A stretch of 64,000 nucleotides of DNA, from positions 186,001 to 250,000 of the forward strand of contig NZ_BAZF01000002.1 of NCBI RefSeq assembly GCF_000813145.1, read 5' to 3'. The notes under the pieces are model-generated. The model was not told the DNA's origin. It was given only the letters and a program-made list of their open reading frames with translations, and did no database searches. Within the stretch, counting starts at the first letter, position 1, and the number at the start of each line of letters is the position of its first letter. Shown in pieces: positions 53,447 through 63,593 of this stretch. Source of the stretch: Geobacter sp. OR-1. GTDB lineage: Bacteria > Desulfobacterota > Desulfuromonadia > Geobacterales > DSM-12255. The translations under genes and the position numbers were made by a program.

Positions 53447-54670
53447 ATGGTCAGCATCGAGCAAGCGCAACAGACCATATTGGAATATATCCCCCCGCTG
53501 GAGACGGAAAAGGTTTCAGTGCTTCAAGGGCTGAATAGAGTAACTCCAGAGGATCATATCGCACCCTGGGACATTCCGGCTGCAGACAATTCTGCCATGG
53601 ATGGGTTCGCTTTCTCCCATGCAACTCTCACCAGCAATAGACTACGGATGACCGGATTTCTACCGGCGGGAGAAGTGCGGACCATCCCAGTGCCTCCGGG
53701 TGAAGCTGTGAGGATCATGACCGGTGCCCCGGTTCCACCCGATTGCGACACCGTCGTACCCATCGAGGATGTGAAAGAGGATGGCGAATGGATTTGCCTC
53801 ACCTCGTCAGTCAAGGCCGGCTCGCACATTCGCAAACAGGGGGAGGACATCCGGCACGGAAATGTTGTCATACCTGCCAGCACGCTCCTCAGACCACAGG
53901 AAATCGGTATGCTCTCGGCCATGGGAACGACGTCCCTGGCCGTTTATCGTCGAGCCAGGGTCGCCATCCTCGCCACCGGTGACGAGCTCCTGGAGCCCGG
54001 AGCGACACCGGCACCGGGCAAGATCATCAACAGCAACAGCTACAGTCTGGCCGCCCAAGTACTGGACGCAGGGGGGGACCCGGTCCTGCTCGGAATCGCC
54101 CCGGATACTTTGGACGCCACCTGTGAAAAGATCAAGTCCGGCCTGAATGCCGATATCCTAGTCATCACCGGCGGCGTGTCAGTTGGGGACAGGGATTTCG
54201 TCAAGATGGCAATCGAACAACTGGGCGGCAGTGTCACCTTCTGGAAAGTGAACATGAAGCCGGGGAAACCCCTGGCATTCGCTATTCTGGATGGGAAGCC
54301 GGTATTCGCCCTGCCCGGGAATCCGGTTGCCGCCATGGTCTCCTTTGAACTGTTCGTGCGGCCTTCGCTTCTCAAAGCAATGGGGCACCTCCGTATCTTC
54401 CGGTCGAAGGTCAAGGCGCTTCTGCAGGAGCCGGTGACAAACAAGGGGAAGCGCCCCCACCTGGTGCGGGGAATTGTCACCGTGCATGAAGGTCGTTATC
54501 TGGTTTCCACCACCGGCAATCAGAGTTCCGGACGACTTTCATCGTTGATTCAGGGAAACGGCCTGATCAAACTTGCTCCTGAAGCCCTGCACAAACCGGG
54601 AGATGAAGTGGAAGTCCTTCTGCTGGATCGCTGGTTTGAGTTGGGATGTGTCGGCGATGTCGTTGCTTGA
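53447..54670 (+). CDS. moeA: Molybdopterin molybdenumtransferase MoeA
   Basis: 407 residues with standard four-domain order. PAADNSAMDGFAFSH near residue 45, MTGAPVPPDCDTVVPIEDV, GDELLEPGATPAPGKIINSN, the catalytic TGGVSVGDRDFV with GGVSVG, and MKPGKPLAFAILDGKPVFALPGNP are seen. It inserts molybdate into adenylylated molybdopterin. AAGGAGGT before the ATG. It overlaps the start of moaA by 14 bases. Confidence 0.94.
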   Translation: MVSIEQAQQTILEYIPPLETEKVSVLQGLNRVTPEDHIAPWDIPAADNSAMDGFAFSHATLTSNRLRMTGFLPAGEVRTIPVPPGEAVRIMTGAPVPPDCDTVVPIEDVKEDGEWICLTSSVKAGSHIRKQGEDIRHGNVVIPASTLLRPQEIGMLSAMGTTSLAVYRRARVAILATGDELLEPGATPAPGKIINSNSYSLAAQVLDAGGDPVLLGIAPDTLDATCEKIKSGLNADILVITGGVSVGDRDFVKMAIEQLGGSVTFWKVNMKPGKPLAFAILDGKPVFALPGNPVAAMVSFELFVRPSLLKAMGHLRIFRSKVKALLQEPVTNKGKRPHLVRGIVTVHEGRYLVSTTGNQSSGRLSSLIQGNGLIKLAPEALHKPGDEVEVLLLDRWFELGCVGDVVA

Positions 54671-55637
54671 CCCTCATGGAAGGCGCATAAACTACCTCCG
54701 GCTCTCAGTGACCGACCGTTGCAACCTGCGCTGCCGGTACTGCATGCCTGCCGATGGAACACTCAAGGTGGGCCATGACGACATCCTGAGTTACGAGGAG
54801 CTGCTCCGAATCGCCCGCGCCGCAGTAGAAATCGGCGTGGAAAAGATACGGGTGACCGGGGGAGAACCGCTGGTTCGGCGAGGGATCATCGACTTTCTGC
54901 GACAACTGGCGGCGATTCCCGGCCTTCGACGGCTGGTGCTCACCACCAACGGCGTGATGCTCCCCGAGATGGCGGCCTCGCTACGTAATACAGGAGTGGA
55001 AAGTCTCAATATCAGTCTCGATTCCCTGAGGCCGCAAACCTTCGCGGCAATCACCCGTGGTGGTGATCTTCGTCAAGTTTTGGCCGGGATTGAAGCCGCC
55101 GAGTCTGCCGGATTCCGGTTCGTCAAGATCAACGTGGTTGTAATGCGCGGAGTCAACGACGATGAAATTGAGGAGTTCGCAGCTCTCACCCTGGATCGTC
55201 CATGGCGGGTGCGCTTTATCGAGTATATGCCGACTCTGGCGGAGCCGGGGTGGGGAGCGACCGTAGTGCCCGGTGCGGAGATCCTGGCGAGGCTGTCGCG
55301 CCGGTTCACGATGACGGACGAGGCTTCAGAAAATCTTGCCGGCCCTGCGCGCTACCAAAGGATTGCCGGGGCAGCCGGGCTGGTAGGGGTAATCACCCCT
55401 GTTTCCTGCCATTTCTGCGGCGACTGCAACCGAATCCGGGTAACCTCTCGTGGCATAGCAAAAAGCTGCCTCTTCGACCGCGGAACAATCGACCTCCGGC
55501 CTATACTTGCCGGTGGTGATGACACCACGCTCCGCGAGGCCCTCTGCCGAACCGTGGCCGGGAAACCCGACCGACACAGACTTGCCGAAGGCAGCGACAG
55601 GCAACGGCAGATTACCATGTCCGGAATTGGAGGATGA
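54657..55637 (+). CDS. moaA: GTP 3',8-cyclase (molybdenum cofactor), radical SAM
   Basis: 326 residues from the ATG at 54657. Radical SAM Cys in DRCNLRCRYCMPADG near residue 20, GGEPLVRRG, and the C-terminal [4Fe-4S] set CHFCGDCNRIRVTSRGI with a later Cys. Starts the pterin pathway from GTP. The final residues lack the C-terminal GG that many MoaA proteins carry only in part (SGIGG is present here). Overlaps the MOSC gene start. Confidence 0.94.
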   Translation: MSLLDPHGRRINYLRLSVTDRCNLRCRYCMPADGTLKVGHDDILSYEELLRIARAAVEIGVEKIRVTGGEPLVRRGIIDFLRQLAAIPGLRRLVLTTNGVMLPEMAASLRNTGVESLNISLDSLRPQTFAAITRGGDLRQVLAGIEAAESAGFRFVKINVVVMRGVNDDEIEEFAALTLDRPWRVRFIEYMPTLAEPGWGATVVPGAEILARLSRRFTMTDEASENLAGPARYQRIAGAAGLVGVITPVSCHFCGDCNRIRVTSRGIAKSCLFDRGTIDLRPILAGGDDTTLREALCRTVAGKPDRHRLAEGSDRQRQITMSGIGG

Positions 55638-55639
55638 TG

Positions 55640-56077
55640 ATGCGACAGGGGAAGGTTGTGGCAGTGTGCATAAGCAGGAACAAGGGAGAACGGAAGACAT
55701 CTGTCGAACTTGTCGAGGTGCGTGAAAATCACGGCATCATCGGCGATGCCCATGCAGGTGAGTGGCACCGGCAAGTAAGTCTGCTCGCCATTGAGAGTAT
55801 CCGGAAAATGCAAGCTCTCGGGCTAAGAGTCGACGCCGGAGATTTTGCCGAGAACATCACCACCCAGGGGATCGATTTGCCAGCGCTCCCGGTCGGATCG
55901 CGGCTGACCGTTGGTGAGGCCCTGCTGGAGGTGACCCAGATCGGCAAGGAATGCCACACCCGCTGCGCCATCTATCATCAGGCTGGTGATTGCGTCATGC
56001 CCAAGGAAGGGATCTTTGTCAAGGTGCTGCATGGAGGTATAGTTAAGCCGGACGATGCAATAGAGGTTCTGCAGTGA
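55640..56077 (+). CDS. MOSC-domain protein
   Basis: 145 residues from the third of three consecutive ATGs, best spaced from TTGGAGG; the frame also opens at 55634. The MOSC domain has GDAHAGEWHRQVSLLAIES, GDFAENITTQGIDL and the putative Mo-ligand Cys in QIGKECHTRCAIYHQAGDC. Free-standing MOSC proteins are linked to Mo-cofactor sulfuration or carriage. Stop overlaps the TauE/SafE gene. Confidence 0.88.
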   Translation: MRQGKVVAVCISRNKGERKTSVELVEVRENHGIIGDAHAGEWHRQVSLLAIESIRKMQALGLRVDAGDFAENITTQGIDLPALPVGSRLTVGEALLEVTQIGKECHTRCAIYHQAGDCVMPKEGIFVKVLHGGIVKPDDAIEVLQ

Positions 56078-56811
56078 CCCTTTCGCTTCTGATACCCCTG
56101 TTGATTTGTGTCTTGGTAGTGGCCATACTCTACTCAAGTGTTGGCCATGGCGGCGCGTCGGGATACATCGCTGCATTGGCCTTGTTCAGCGTGGCACCGT
56201 CGGCCTTCAAACCCACTGCCTTGATTTTGAACATCCTGGTTGCGACTGTGGCCACCTTCTCCTTCACTCGCGCTGGCCATTTCTCTTGGCGGCTGTTCTG
56301 GCCTTTCGCGATAACGTCGATCCCTTGCAGTTTCATTGGCGGCTATCTGAACCTGCCACCTCACATTTATAAGCCACTGGTGGGACTCATTCTACTGGCT
56401 TCAGCCTGCCGACTCTTTTTCCATTCTAAAGATGATGGTTCAGAGGTAAGACATCCTTCGATGCCGGTGGCCTTGTCTGTCGGGGCTGTGCTTGGACTAT
56501 TGTCTGGGCTGACCGGCGTGGGAGGCGGCATATTTCTCAGCCCTCTCTTCATAATGCTCAAGTGGGGAAAAGCACGAGAAACATCAGCTGTCGCAGCGCT
56601 GTTCATCCTGGTCAACTCCACAGCCGGACTTCTCGGTCACCTCAGCAGTCTTCAGTCGATTCCAGGTTTTGCACCGCTACTTGCGGTTACAGCAATTACT
56701 GGTGGTATAGTAGGTTCATTCTTCGGTAGTTACAGAATGCCCAACGCTCGCGTTATCAGAACATTATCCGTTGTGCTTACCATTGCCGGTTTCAAGTTGC
56801 TCTTTGTATAA
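56074..56811 (+). CDS. TauE/SafE family transporter, second copy
   Basis: 245 residues, about eight helices; repeated signatures YSSVGHGGASGYIAALAL and LSGLTGVGGGIFLSPLFI. Starts at GTG (AGAGG before it) overlapping the MOSC stop, so it belongs to the Mo-cofactor run. It could carry molybdate-, sulfite- or sulfur-type anions; the sequence does not say which. Differs clearly from the copy at 35801. Confidence 0.85.
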   Translation: MTLSLLIPLLICVLVVAILYSSVGHGGASGYIAALALFSVAPSAFKPTALILNILVATVATFSFTRAGHFSWRLFWPFAITSIPCSFIGGYLNLPPHIYKPLVGLILLASACRLFFHSKDDGSEVRHPSMPVALSVGAVLGLLSGLTGVGGGIFLSPLFIMLKWGKARETSAVAALFILVNSTAGLLGHLSSLQSIPGFAPLLAVTAITGGIVGSFFGSYRMPNARVIRTLSVVLTIAGFKLLFV

Positions 56812-56916
56812 TCCCCCACAAACACCCCCCCAAAAAAGATTTCCTACTTTCTGTTCCATTCTCTGATCTTTGAGTAACGATCTCTAATTTTTTTACATGC
56901 TCAATGAGTAAATAGT

Positions 56917-56933
56917 GATATATTCATGATATC
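56917..56933 (+). promoter_or_regulatory. Inverted repeat before the second HdrA-like gene
   Basis: GATAT-N7-ATATC, 33 bases before the ATG at 56966. It is not the ATATCYG operator found at 43410, so the two copies are probably regulated differently. Confidence 0.35.
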
Positions 56934-56965
56934 TTGTTTAAATAAATAAGTAAGCGAGGCCTGCC

Positions 56966-57325
56966 ATGAAAAAAAAAGGGTTCATACTCTGTGTCTGCCA
57001 GGGCACCTGTCCCAGTTTCACCAAAATGGACATCTTTGGTGTGCTGTCCGATGTGCGCCGTGAGAAGATCTTCGATTACGTCTGCCTCCATCCCCAGCTC
57101 TGTGTCAGCGACGGCGAAGAGTTCCTGAAAGTACTTCTCTCCGGTGGAGAGACGGAGAAACTCTATGTCGCGGCCTGCGATCCACAGATGCAATGCAAGA
57201 TGTTCCGGGACGCCTTCGATGCGATTGGCTTCGACAAGGCGATGCATATCCCACTCGACATCAGGAACAAGACAACTGAAGAGGCGGTAGCTGCCATAAA
57301 AGGAATGGTGGCGAATAATCCGTGA
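56966..57325 (+). CDS. Small HdrA-like protein, copy 2
   Basis: 119 residues, differing from the copy at 43479 at only about 14 positions, mostly in the segment GFDKAMHIPL. It keeps all Cys of that copy and gains one (MQCKMF). Same inference: Fe-S or thiol electron carrier related to the HdrA N-terminus. Its stop overlaps the ArsF-family gene. The promoter lacks the shared operator of copy 1. Confidence 0.75.
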   Translation: MKKKGFILCVCQGTCPSFTKMDIFGVLSDVRREKIFDYVCLHPQLCVSDGEEFLKVLLSGGETEKLYVAACDPQMQCKMFRDAFDAIGFDKAMHIPLDIRNKTTEEAVAAIKGMVANNP

Positions 57326-57795
57326 CCATGCCTGCAAACGAAAGAATATTTTTGTCCCTTACGAGCCGAGTATTGCCATTCCTCATTTCGACGCTACTGG
57401 TGCTACTGGTACTATCCCCAGTGGACACCTGTTTGGCTGATGTGCCCAGGCCAGTCGATACTCAGGTAATGGTCTACTACTTTCACGGCACGGTGCGATG
57501 TGAGACGTGTCTTTTTATCGAAACAGTGGCAGAAGGAACGCTCAAGTCAGAATTCTCCGATGACTTGGCAACCGGTAGATTAACGTGGCGCTCCATAAAC
57601 ATCGACCATCAGGAGAACGTCCATTTTGCATCGGACTATAACATTGGCCCAAATGAACTTGTCGTTATCCGAACAAATCAGAGCGGCAATATAACGTGGG
57701 AGAAAATCACTGGCACTTGGGATCTTGCCGCAGACCCCGGTCGATTGAGTGTAACGGTCAGGGATGTCGTCCTTAAATTCCTCGGCAAAAGATGA
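57322..57795 (+). CDS. ArsF/nitrophenyl nitroreductase subunit family thioredoxin-like protein
   Basis: 157 residues from GTG at 57322 (or the ATG at 57328). Signal or anchor helix (FLISTLLVLLVLSPVDTCLA), then the family signature VYYFHGTVRCETCLFIETVAEG with a CETC pair. Related small proteins accompany arsenic or Fe-S clusters in anaerobes. Reaction unknown; redox-active periplasmic thiol protein is the safe reading. Co-transcribed with the HdrA-like gene before it. Confidence 0.75.
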   Translation: MTMPANERIFLSLTSRVLPFLISTLLVLLVLSPVDTCLADVPRPVDTQVMVYYFHGTVRCETCLFIETVAEGTLKSEFSDDLATGRLTWRSINIDHQENVHFASDYNIGPNELVVIRTNQSGNITWEKITGTWDLAADPGRLSVTVRDVVLKFLGKR

Positions 57796-57808
57796 TATGG
57801 AGTAACAG

Positions 57809-58534
57809 GTGGCAAAACTGCTGGAAGTGAATAATCTGACGTACCTAGCTGGTGGTCGTAAGATCATCGATGACCTCTGCCTCTCTATCAACACAGGAGA
57901 GGTCCATGCGCTCATTGGCACTAACGGCACCGGAAAGAGTACCTTGGCTTGTTTGATCATGGGGTGTGGCAGTTGTCGCGCCACGGAGGGCGAGATACTC
58001 TTTGCGGGACACCGCATCAATGATCTTGAAATCCACGAGCGCGCCACACAAGGGATTACCATGGCCTGGCAGGAACCAGCCAGGTTCGAGGGGCTTTCGG
58101 TACGCGAATACCTGTCACTTAAACCCTCCGAGGTTACTGCTGACACCTGCCTTACCATGGTGGGACTGGAACCCCGCACTTATCTCGACAGGCAGGTGGA
58201 CAAGGCCCTATCTGGAGGCGAGCGCAAACGTATCGAACTTGCCTCCATACTCGCCATTAGCCCACAACTGGCACTGCTTGATGAGCCTGACTCGGGAATC
58301 GACATGCTCTCTACCAGTGAGATAATTAAAGTTATCGAGTCACTCAGGGCCTCAGGGGCAGCGGTTCTTCTCATCACGCATCGGGACGAAATAGCACGCA
58401 TAGCGGACAGGGCATCTCTTCTCTGTGGTGGAAGGATTATCTGTACGGGGCCACCTGAAACAGTTGCAGACCGTTATCGGGAACGCCGTTGTGCGGTATG
58501 TAATAGCTGGGAGTGCGATTATGCCGGCGATTGA
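57809..58534 (+). CDS. sufC: SufC-like Fe-S cluster ABC ATPase
   Basis: 241 residues from GTG. Walker A GTNGTGKSTLACLIM, signature ALSGGERKRIELASILA, Walker B LALLDEPDSGIDML and the switch His THRDE match SufC, the ATPase that drives the SufBC(D) scaffold. The C-terminal tail holds CAVCNSWECDYAGD, an extra Cys group not found in ordinary SufC. Overlaps the next gene by 14 bases; likely an archaic two-gene SufBC-type system. Confidence 0.85.
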   Translation: MAKLLEVNNLTYLAGGRKIIDDLCLSINTGEVHALIGTNGTGKSTLACLIMGCGSCRATEGEILFAGHRINDLEIHERATQGITMAWQEPARFEGLSVREYLSLKPSEVTADTCLTMVGLEPRTYLDRQVDKALSGGERKRIELASILAISPQLALLDEPDSGIDMLSTSEIIKVIESLRASGAAVLLITHRDEIARIADRASLLCGGRIICTGPPETVADRYRERRCAVCNSWECDYAGD

Positions 58535-59456
58535 ATCTCTGCTCAATGCACTGCAGGAAACAGGGGAGGATCGCAGCGTCCTGGAAGCATCCGACACCGC
58601 TCACCTGGTGGTGGAGGGCAACACCGTCCTGAGTGCCAAAACGGTCCCGGGGCTGGAGCTCGTGACTCAGGAGACCGCTACAGGAATCGCCGCGACTGTC
58701 CTGGTACGTGAAGGAGTGCGGATTGAGCGCCCTGTCCATCTCTGTTTCGGGGTCGTCCATCCGCAGGGACTTCAGACAATCCGAATGGATCTCAGACTTG
58801 AACGTAATGCTTCTGCCATGCTCATGGCCCACTGTCTATTTCCGCGTGCCGAGGAAGTCCGGCACGAAATGGAGGCCACTGTGGAAATCGGCGAGGGCGC
58901 AGAACTCGATTATCGAGAGATCCACTTCCATGGTCCATTCGGTGGCACTACCGTTATTCCCCGCTCCTCCGTAACCATCGGTAGCAATGGTCGATATCGG
59001 GGCGACTTCACACTCACCACGGGGAGAGTTGGAATGTTGGACTTCAATGTCTCTGTCCATGCCGCCGAAGATAGTATTACTGAGTTGACCGCCCGGGTTC
59101 TCGGTTCAAGTAGTGACCAAATCACTATCAGGGAGTCGGTCTCTCTTGATGGAGACAACGCCCGCAGTATTATCAAGACTCGTATTGCCCTGACAGATGA
59201 AGCGACTGCTGTAGTTACCAATATCACCGAAGGGAATGCGGCAGGTGCCAGAGGACATGTTGACTGTATGGAACTGGTACGGGACCGTGCCGTTGCCAGT
59301 GCGGTACCCGTGGTAAATGTCACGAACCCCTTGGCCAAGGTGACTCACGAGGCAGCCATCGGGACTGTTGATCTACGCCAGATGGAAACTCTTATGGCGC
59401 ACGGACTGACTCCGGATGAGGCTGTGGACGTGATCGTGAAGGGAATTTTACGGTAA
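58521..59456 (+). CDS. SufB/SufD-like Fe-S scaffold protein
   Basis: 311 residues, shorter than SufB (about 470-490). The beta-helix core is visible (VEIGEGAELDYREIHFHGPF, VTIGSNGRYRGDFTLTTGRV, VSLDGDNARSIIKT) and ends with the family segment AAIGTVDLRQMETLMAHGL. Partner of SufC. Cys residues are few (CFGVVH, CMELVRD). It may assemble Fe-S clusters for the Mo and ferredoxin proteins nearby. The start at 58521 was chosen inside sufC. Confidence 0.82.
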   Translation: MPAIESLLNALQETGEDRSVLEASDTAHLVVEGNTVLSAKTVPGLELVTQETATGIAATVLVREGVRIERPVHLCFGVVHPQGLQTIRMDLRLERNASAMLMAHCLFPRAEEVRHEMEATVEIGEGAELDYREIHFHGPFGGTTVIPRSSVTIGSNGRYRGDFTLTTGRVGMLDFNVSVHAAEDSITELTARVLGSSSDQITIRESVSLDGDNARSIIKTRIALTDEATAVVTNITEGNAAGARGHVDCMELVRDRAVASAVPVVNVTNPLAKVTHEAAIGTVDLRQMETLMAHGLTPDEAVDVIVKGILR

Positions 59457-59513
59457 GTCCGAAGCGGGTTATTACTTGCCGTCCTCGTTCCCGAAGATAC
59501 AGGAGGATGAATT

Positions 59514-61597
<2,084 letters not shown>

Positions 61598-61605
<8 letters not shown>

Positions 61606-61882
61606 TGACAACAAACGTGACGATGACAACCTGACACAACAGGTTGAGCAGCGGGTTAAGCGCCTTATCCGGGCCCAGAAGGAAAAGCCGACTGTACTGG
61701 GTCAGTCGCTCTATATGGGTACACTGGGACTGCTCCTGGTGCTGCCGGTGGTCGGCGGTGCCTATCTGGGCCGCTGGATAGACGGCATGGTTGCCGGCTA
61801 CTCCGTCCGCTGGACGCTGTCGTGTCTCTTCCTGGGGCTCGTCATCGGCGTGGTCAACGTGTACCTGCTGGTAAAGGAGTAG
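61598..61882 (+). CDS. atpQ: N-ATPase AtpQ (AtpI/AtpZ-like) membrane protein
   Basis: 94 residues, two helices (LYMGTLGLLLVLPVVGGAYLG and WTLSCLFLGLVIGVVNVYLL) after a charged N-terminus (VEQRVKRLIRAQKEKP). It helps c-ring assembly in relatives. Overlaps atpC by eight bases. In N-ATPase operons atpR normally follows; here atpB follows after two bases. Confidence 0.85.
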
Positions 61883-61884
61883 TT

Positions 61885-62565
61885 ATGCTGGATGGTACGC
61901 ACGCACTGTTCTACCTGGGACCTGTAGGGATAAGTACGGCTGTCGTCACCACCTGGGGGATCATGGCTGTTTTTATCCTTACCGCATGGTTCCTCTCCCG
62001 TAGGCTTACCATCGATCCCGGCCCTCTTCAGATTGCCGTCGAGGGGGTCGTACAGGCGATTCACTCTGCAGTGTATGAGGTATTGCCACGCCGGGCCGAC
62101 TCTGTGTTTCCATTTGTGGCGACGCTCTGGCTCTTCATCGGAGTCGCCAATCTCTCCAGCCTGATTCCCGGTGTCCATTCTCCCACAGGGAATATCTCTG
62201 TCACAACCGCCCTGGCGCTGCTGGTCTTTTGCTCTGTTCACTGGTTCGGCATACGAATCGAGGGGCTGCGCCGATACCTGAAGCACTATCTTTCGCCAAG
62301 CCCCATCCTGCTGCCGTTTCATATCATTGCCGAAGTTACCCGGACGCTGGCTCTGGCCGTACGTCTGTTCGGCAACATGATGAGTCTGGAGATGGCCGCA
62401 TTTATGGTGCTCCTGGTGGCCGGTCTTTTCGCACCCATACCGCTGCTCATGCTTCATATCGTTGAGGCAATAGTTCAGGCCTATATCTTCGGCATGCTGG
62501 CTCTGATGTATATCGCCGGCGCTATCCAGACGCTGGAAGCCAGGCAGCCCCTGAAGGAGGAATAA
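61885..62565 (+). CDS. atpB: N-ATPase a subunit
   Basis: 226 residues from the ATG at 61885 after AAAGGAG; the longer frame from 61822 overlaps atpQ. Helices match ATPase subunit a, including the essential Arg in TRTLALAVRLFGNMMSLEM (R/LFGNM) and the final helix HIVEAIVQAYIFGMLALMYI. It holds the ion half-channels. A 62-residue N-terminal helix segment carries no clear Na+-specific signature that I can read. Confidence 0.93.
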   Translation: MLDGTHALFYLGPVGISTAVVTTWGIMAVFILTAWFLSRRLTIDPGPLQIAVEGVVQAIHSAVYEVLPRRADSVFPFVATLWLFIGVANLSSLIPGVHSPTGNISVTTALALLVFCSVHWFGIRIEGLRRYLKHYLSPSPILLPFHIIAEVTRTLALAVRLFGNMMSLEMAAFMVLLVAGLFAPIPLLMLHIVEAIVQAYIFGMLALMYIAGAIQTLEARQPLKEE

Positions 62566-62567
62566 AT

Positions 62568-62834
62568 ATGACCCCGATATCCTGGTTTGTACTCGCATCG
62601 ACGGTAGTGGCGGTGATCGCCATGTCCGTCGGGATTATTGCGCCAGCAAACGCCATGGGCAAAGCGATCTGCACCGCCCTGGAATCCCTGGCCCGCCAGC
62701 CGGAAGCCGAGAAATCACTGAGCAGGACACTCTTCATCGGTCTTGCCATGATTGAATCCCTGGCCATCTACTGTCTGGTGATTGTGCTGATTGTGCTCTT
62801 CCGGAATCCCTTGCTTGAATACCTCCTCAAATAG
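62568..62834 (+). CDS. atpE: N-ATPase c subunit
   Basis: 88 residues, two helices with loop LESLARQPEAEKS. The ion carboxylate is Glu63 in GLAMIESLAIYC with Ser64 next to it, as in Na+ types. The Gln of the Ilyobacter Na+ site (Q32) aligns with Met30 and the next position to Glu (Val63) with Met61, so a key ligand is missing. Proton coupling is therefore more likely; that is inference by hand alignment. Starts three bases after atpB. Confidence 0.92.
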   Translation: MTPISWFVLASTVVAVIAMSVGIIAPANAMGKAICTALESLARQPEAEKSLSRTLFIGLAMIESLAIYCLVIVLIVLFRNPLLEYLLK

Positions 62835-62846
62835 CGGAGGAACCCC

Positions 62847-63593
62847 ATGGAACTCGACCTGACCACCTTCCTGATGGAAGTTGTCAATTTCATGATCCTC
62901 GTCTGGATTATGAACCGGCTACTGTATAAACCGGTCCAGGCGGTCATCGCCAAACGGCTGGCAGCCATGGATCAGATGCGTTCAGAGGCTGAGCGGATCC
63001 GCACCGAAGCGACCGAACTGAGCCAGACCTATCACGGACGTCTGGCTACATGGGATGCAGAGAAAACGGAGTTGCGCCGCCAGTTGCAGACCGAGATTGC
63101 GGCTGAGCGTCAACGTCTGACAGCCGACCTGGATCAAGAACTCGACGGAATGCGCGACAAGGCCCGGATCGCGGAAGAGCGCCAGGTCGAGGAACGGGTC
63201 CGCCTGAGTGAAGAACGTGCCATCGCCCATGCTGGTCGGTTTGCAGCACATTTGCTGAGCCGCATCGCCACTCCGGAACTGGGAAAGCAACTCATGGATA
63301 TGCTGCTTGAAGACCTGGCGGCACTTCCCGATGAGCAGCATCGTTCCATAGTTGAATCGCTCGGCAGGGTAGACTCCGTGGTTCGTGTGGCAAGCGCCTA
63401 TCCGCTTCCTGATGATTCATCACAACATTTTGAAGTACGTTTCCGTGAGGTCTTTCCTGCTGCCAAACAGTTCAGTTTCAGTGTCAATGAAGCGCTTCTG
63501 GCCGGAATCCGCGTGAACACCGGCCCATGGAACCTCTCTGCCAACCTCAAGGATGAACTTTCCTTCTTTCAGGGTGGAATAAATGGCGACTGA
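62847..63593 (+). CDS. atpF: N-ATPase long b subunit
   Basis: 248 residues, much longer than housekeeping b (about 160). One membrane helix (VVNFMILVWIMNRLLYKPVQ) is followed by a charged coiled coil (LATWDAEKTELRRQLQTEIA, then EQRVEERVRLSEER) and a C-terminal delta-like part. N-ATPases have no separate delta gene, and b takes its place. Overlaps atpA by 11 bases. Confidence 0.92.
   Translation: MELDLTTFLMEVVNFMILVWIMNRLLYKPVQAVIAKRLAAMDQMRSEAERIRTEATELSQTYHGRLATWDAEKTELRRQLQTEIAAERQRLTADLDQELDGMRDKARIAEERQVEERVRLSEERAIAHAGRFAAHLLSRIATPELGKQLMDMLLEDLAALPDEQHRSIVESLGRVDSVVRVASAYPLPDDSSQHFEVRFREVFPAAKQFSFSVNEALLAGIRVNTGPWNLSANLKDELSFFQGGINGD

Noticed and set aside
61822-61884. Longer atpB start
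   Set aside because: The extra 21 residues lie inside atpQ and are Arg-rich, not like subunit a; the ATG at 61885 has AAAGGAG.
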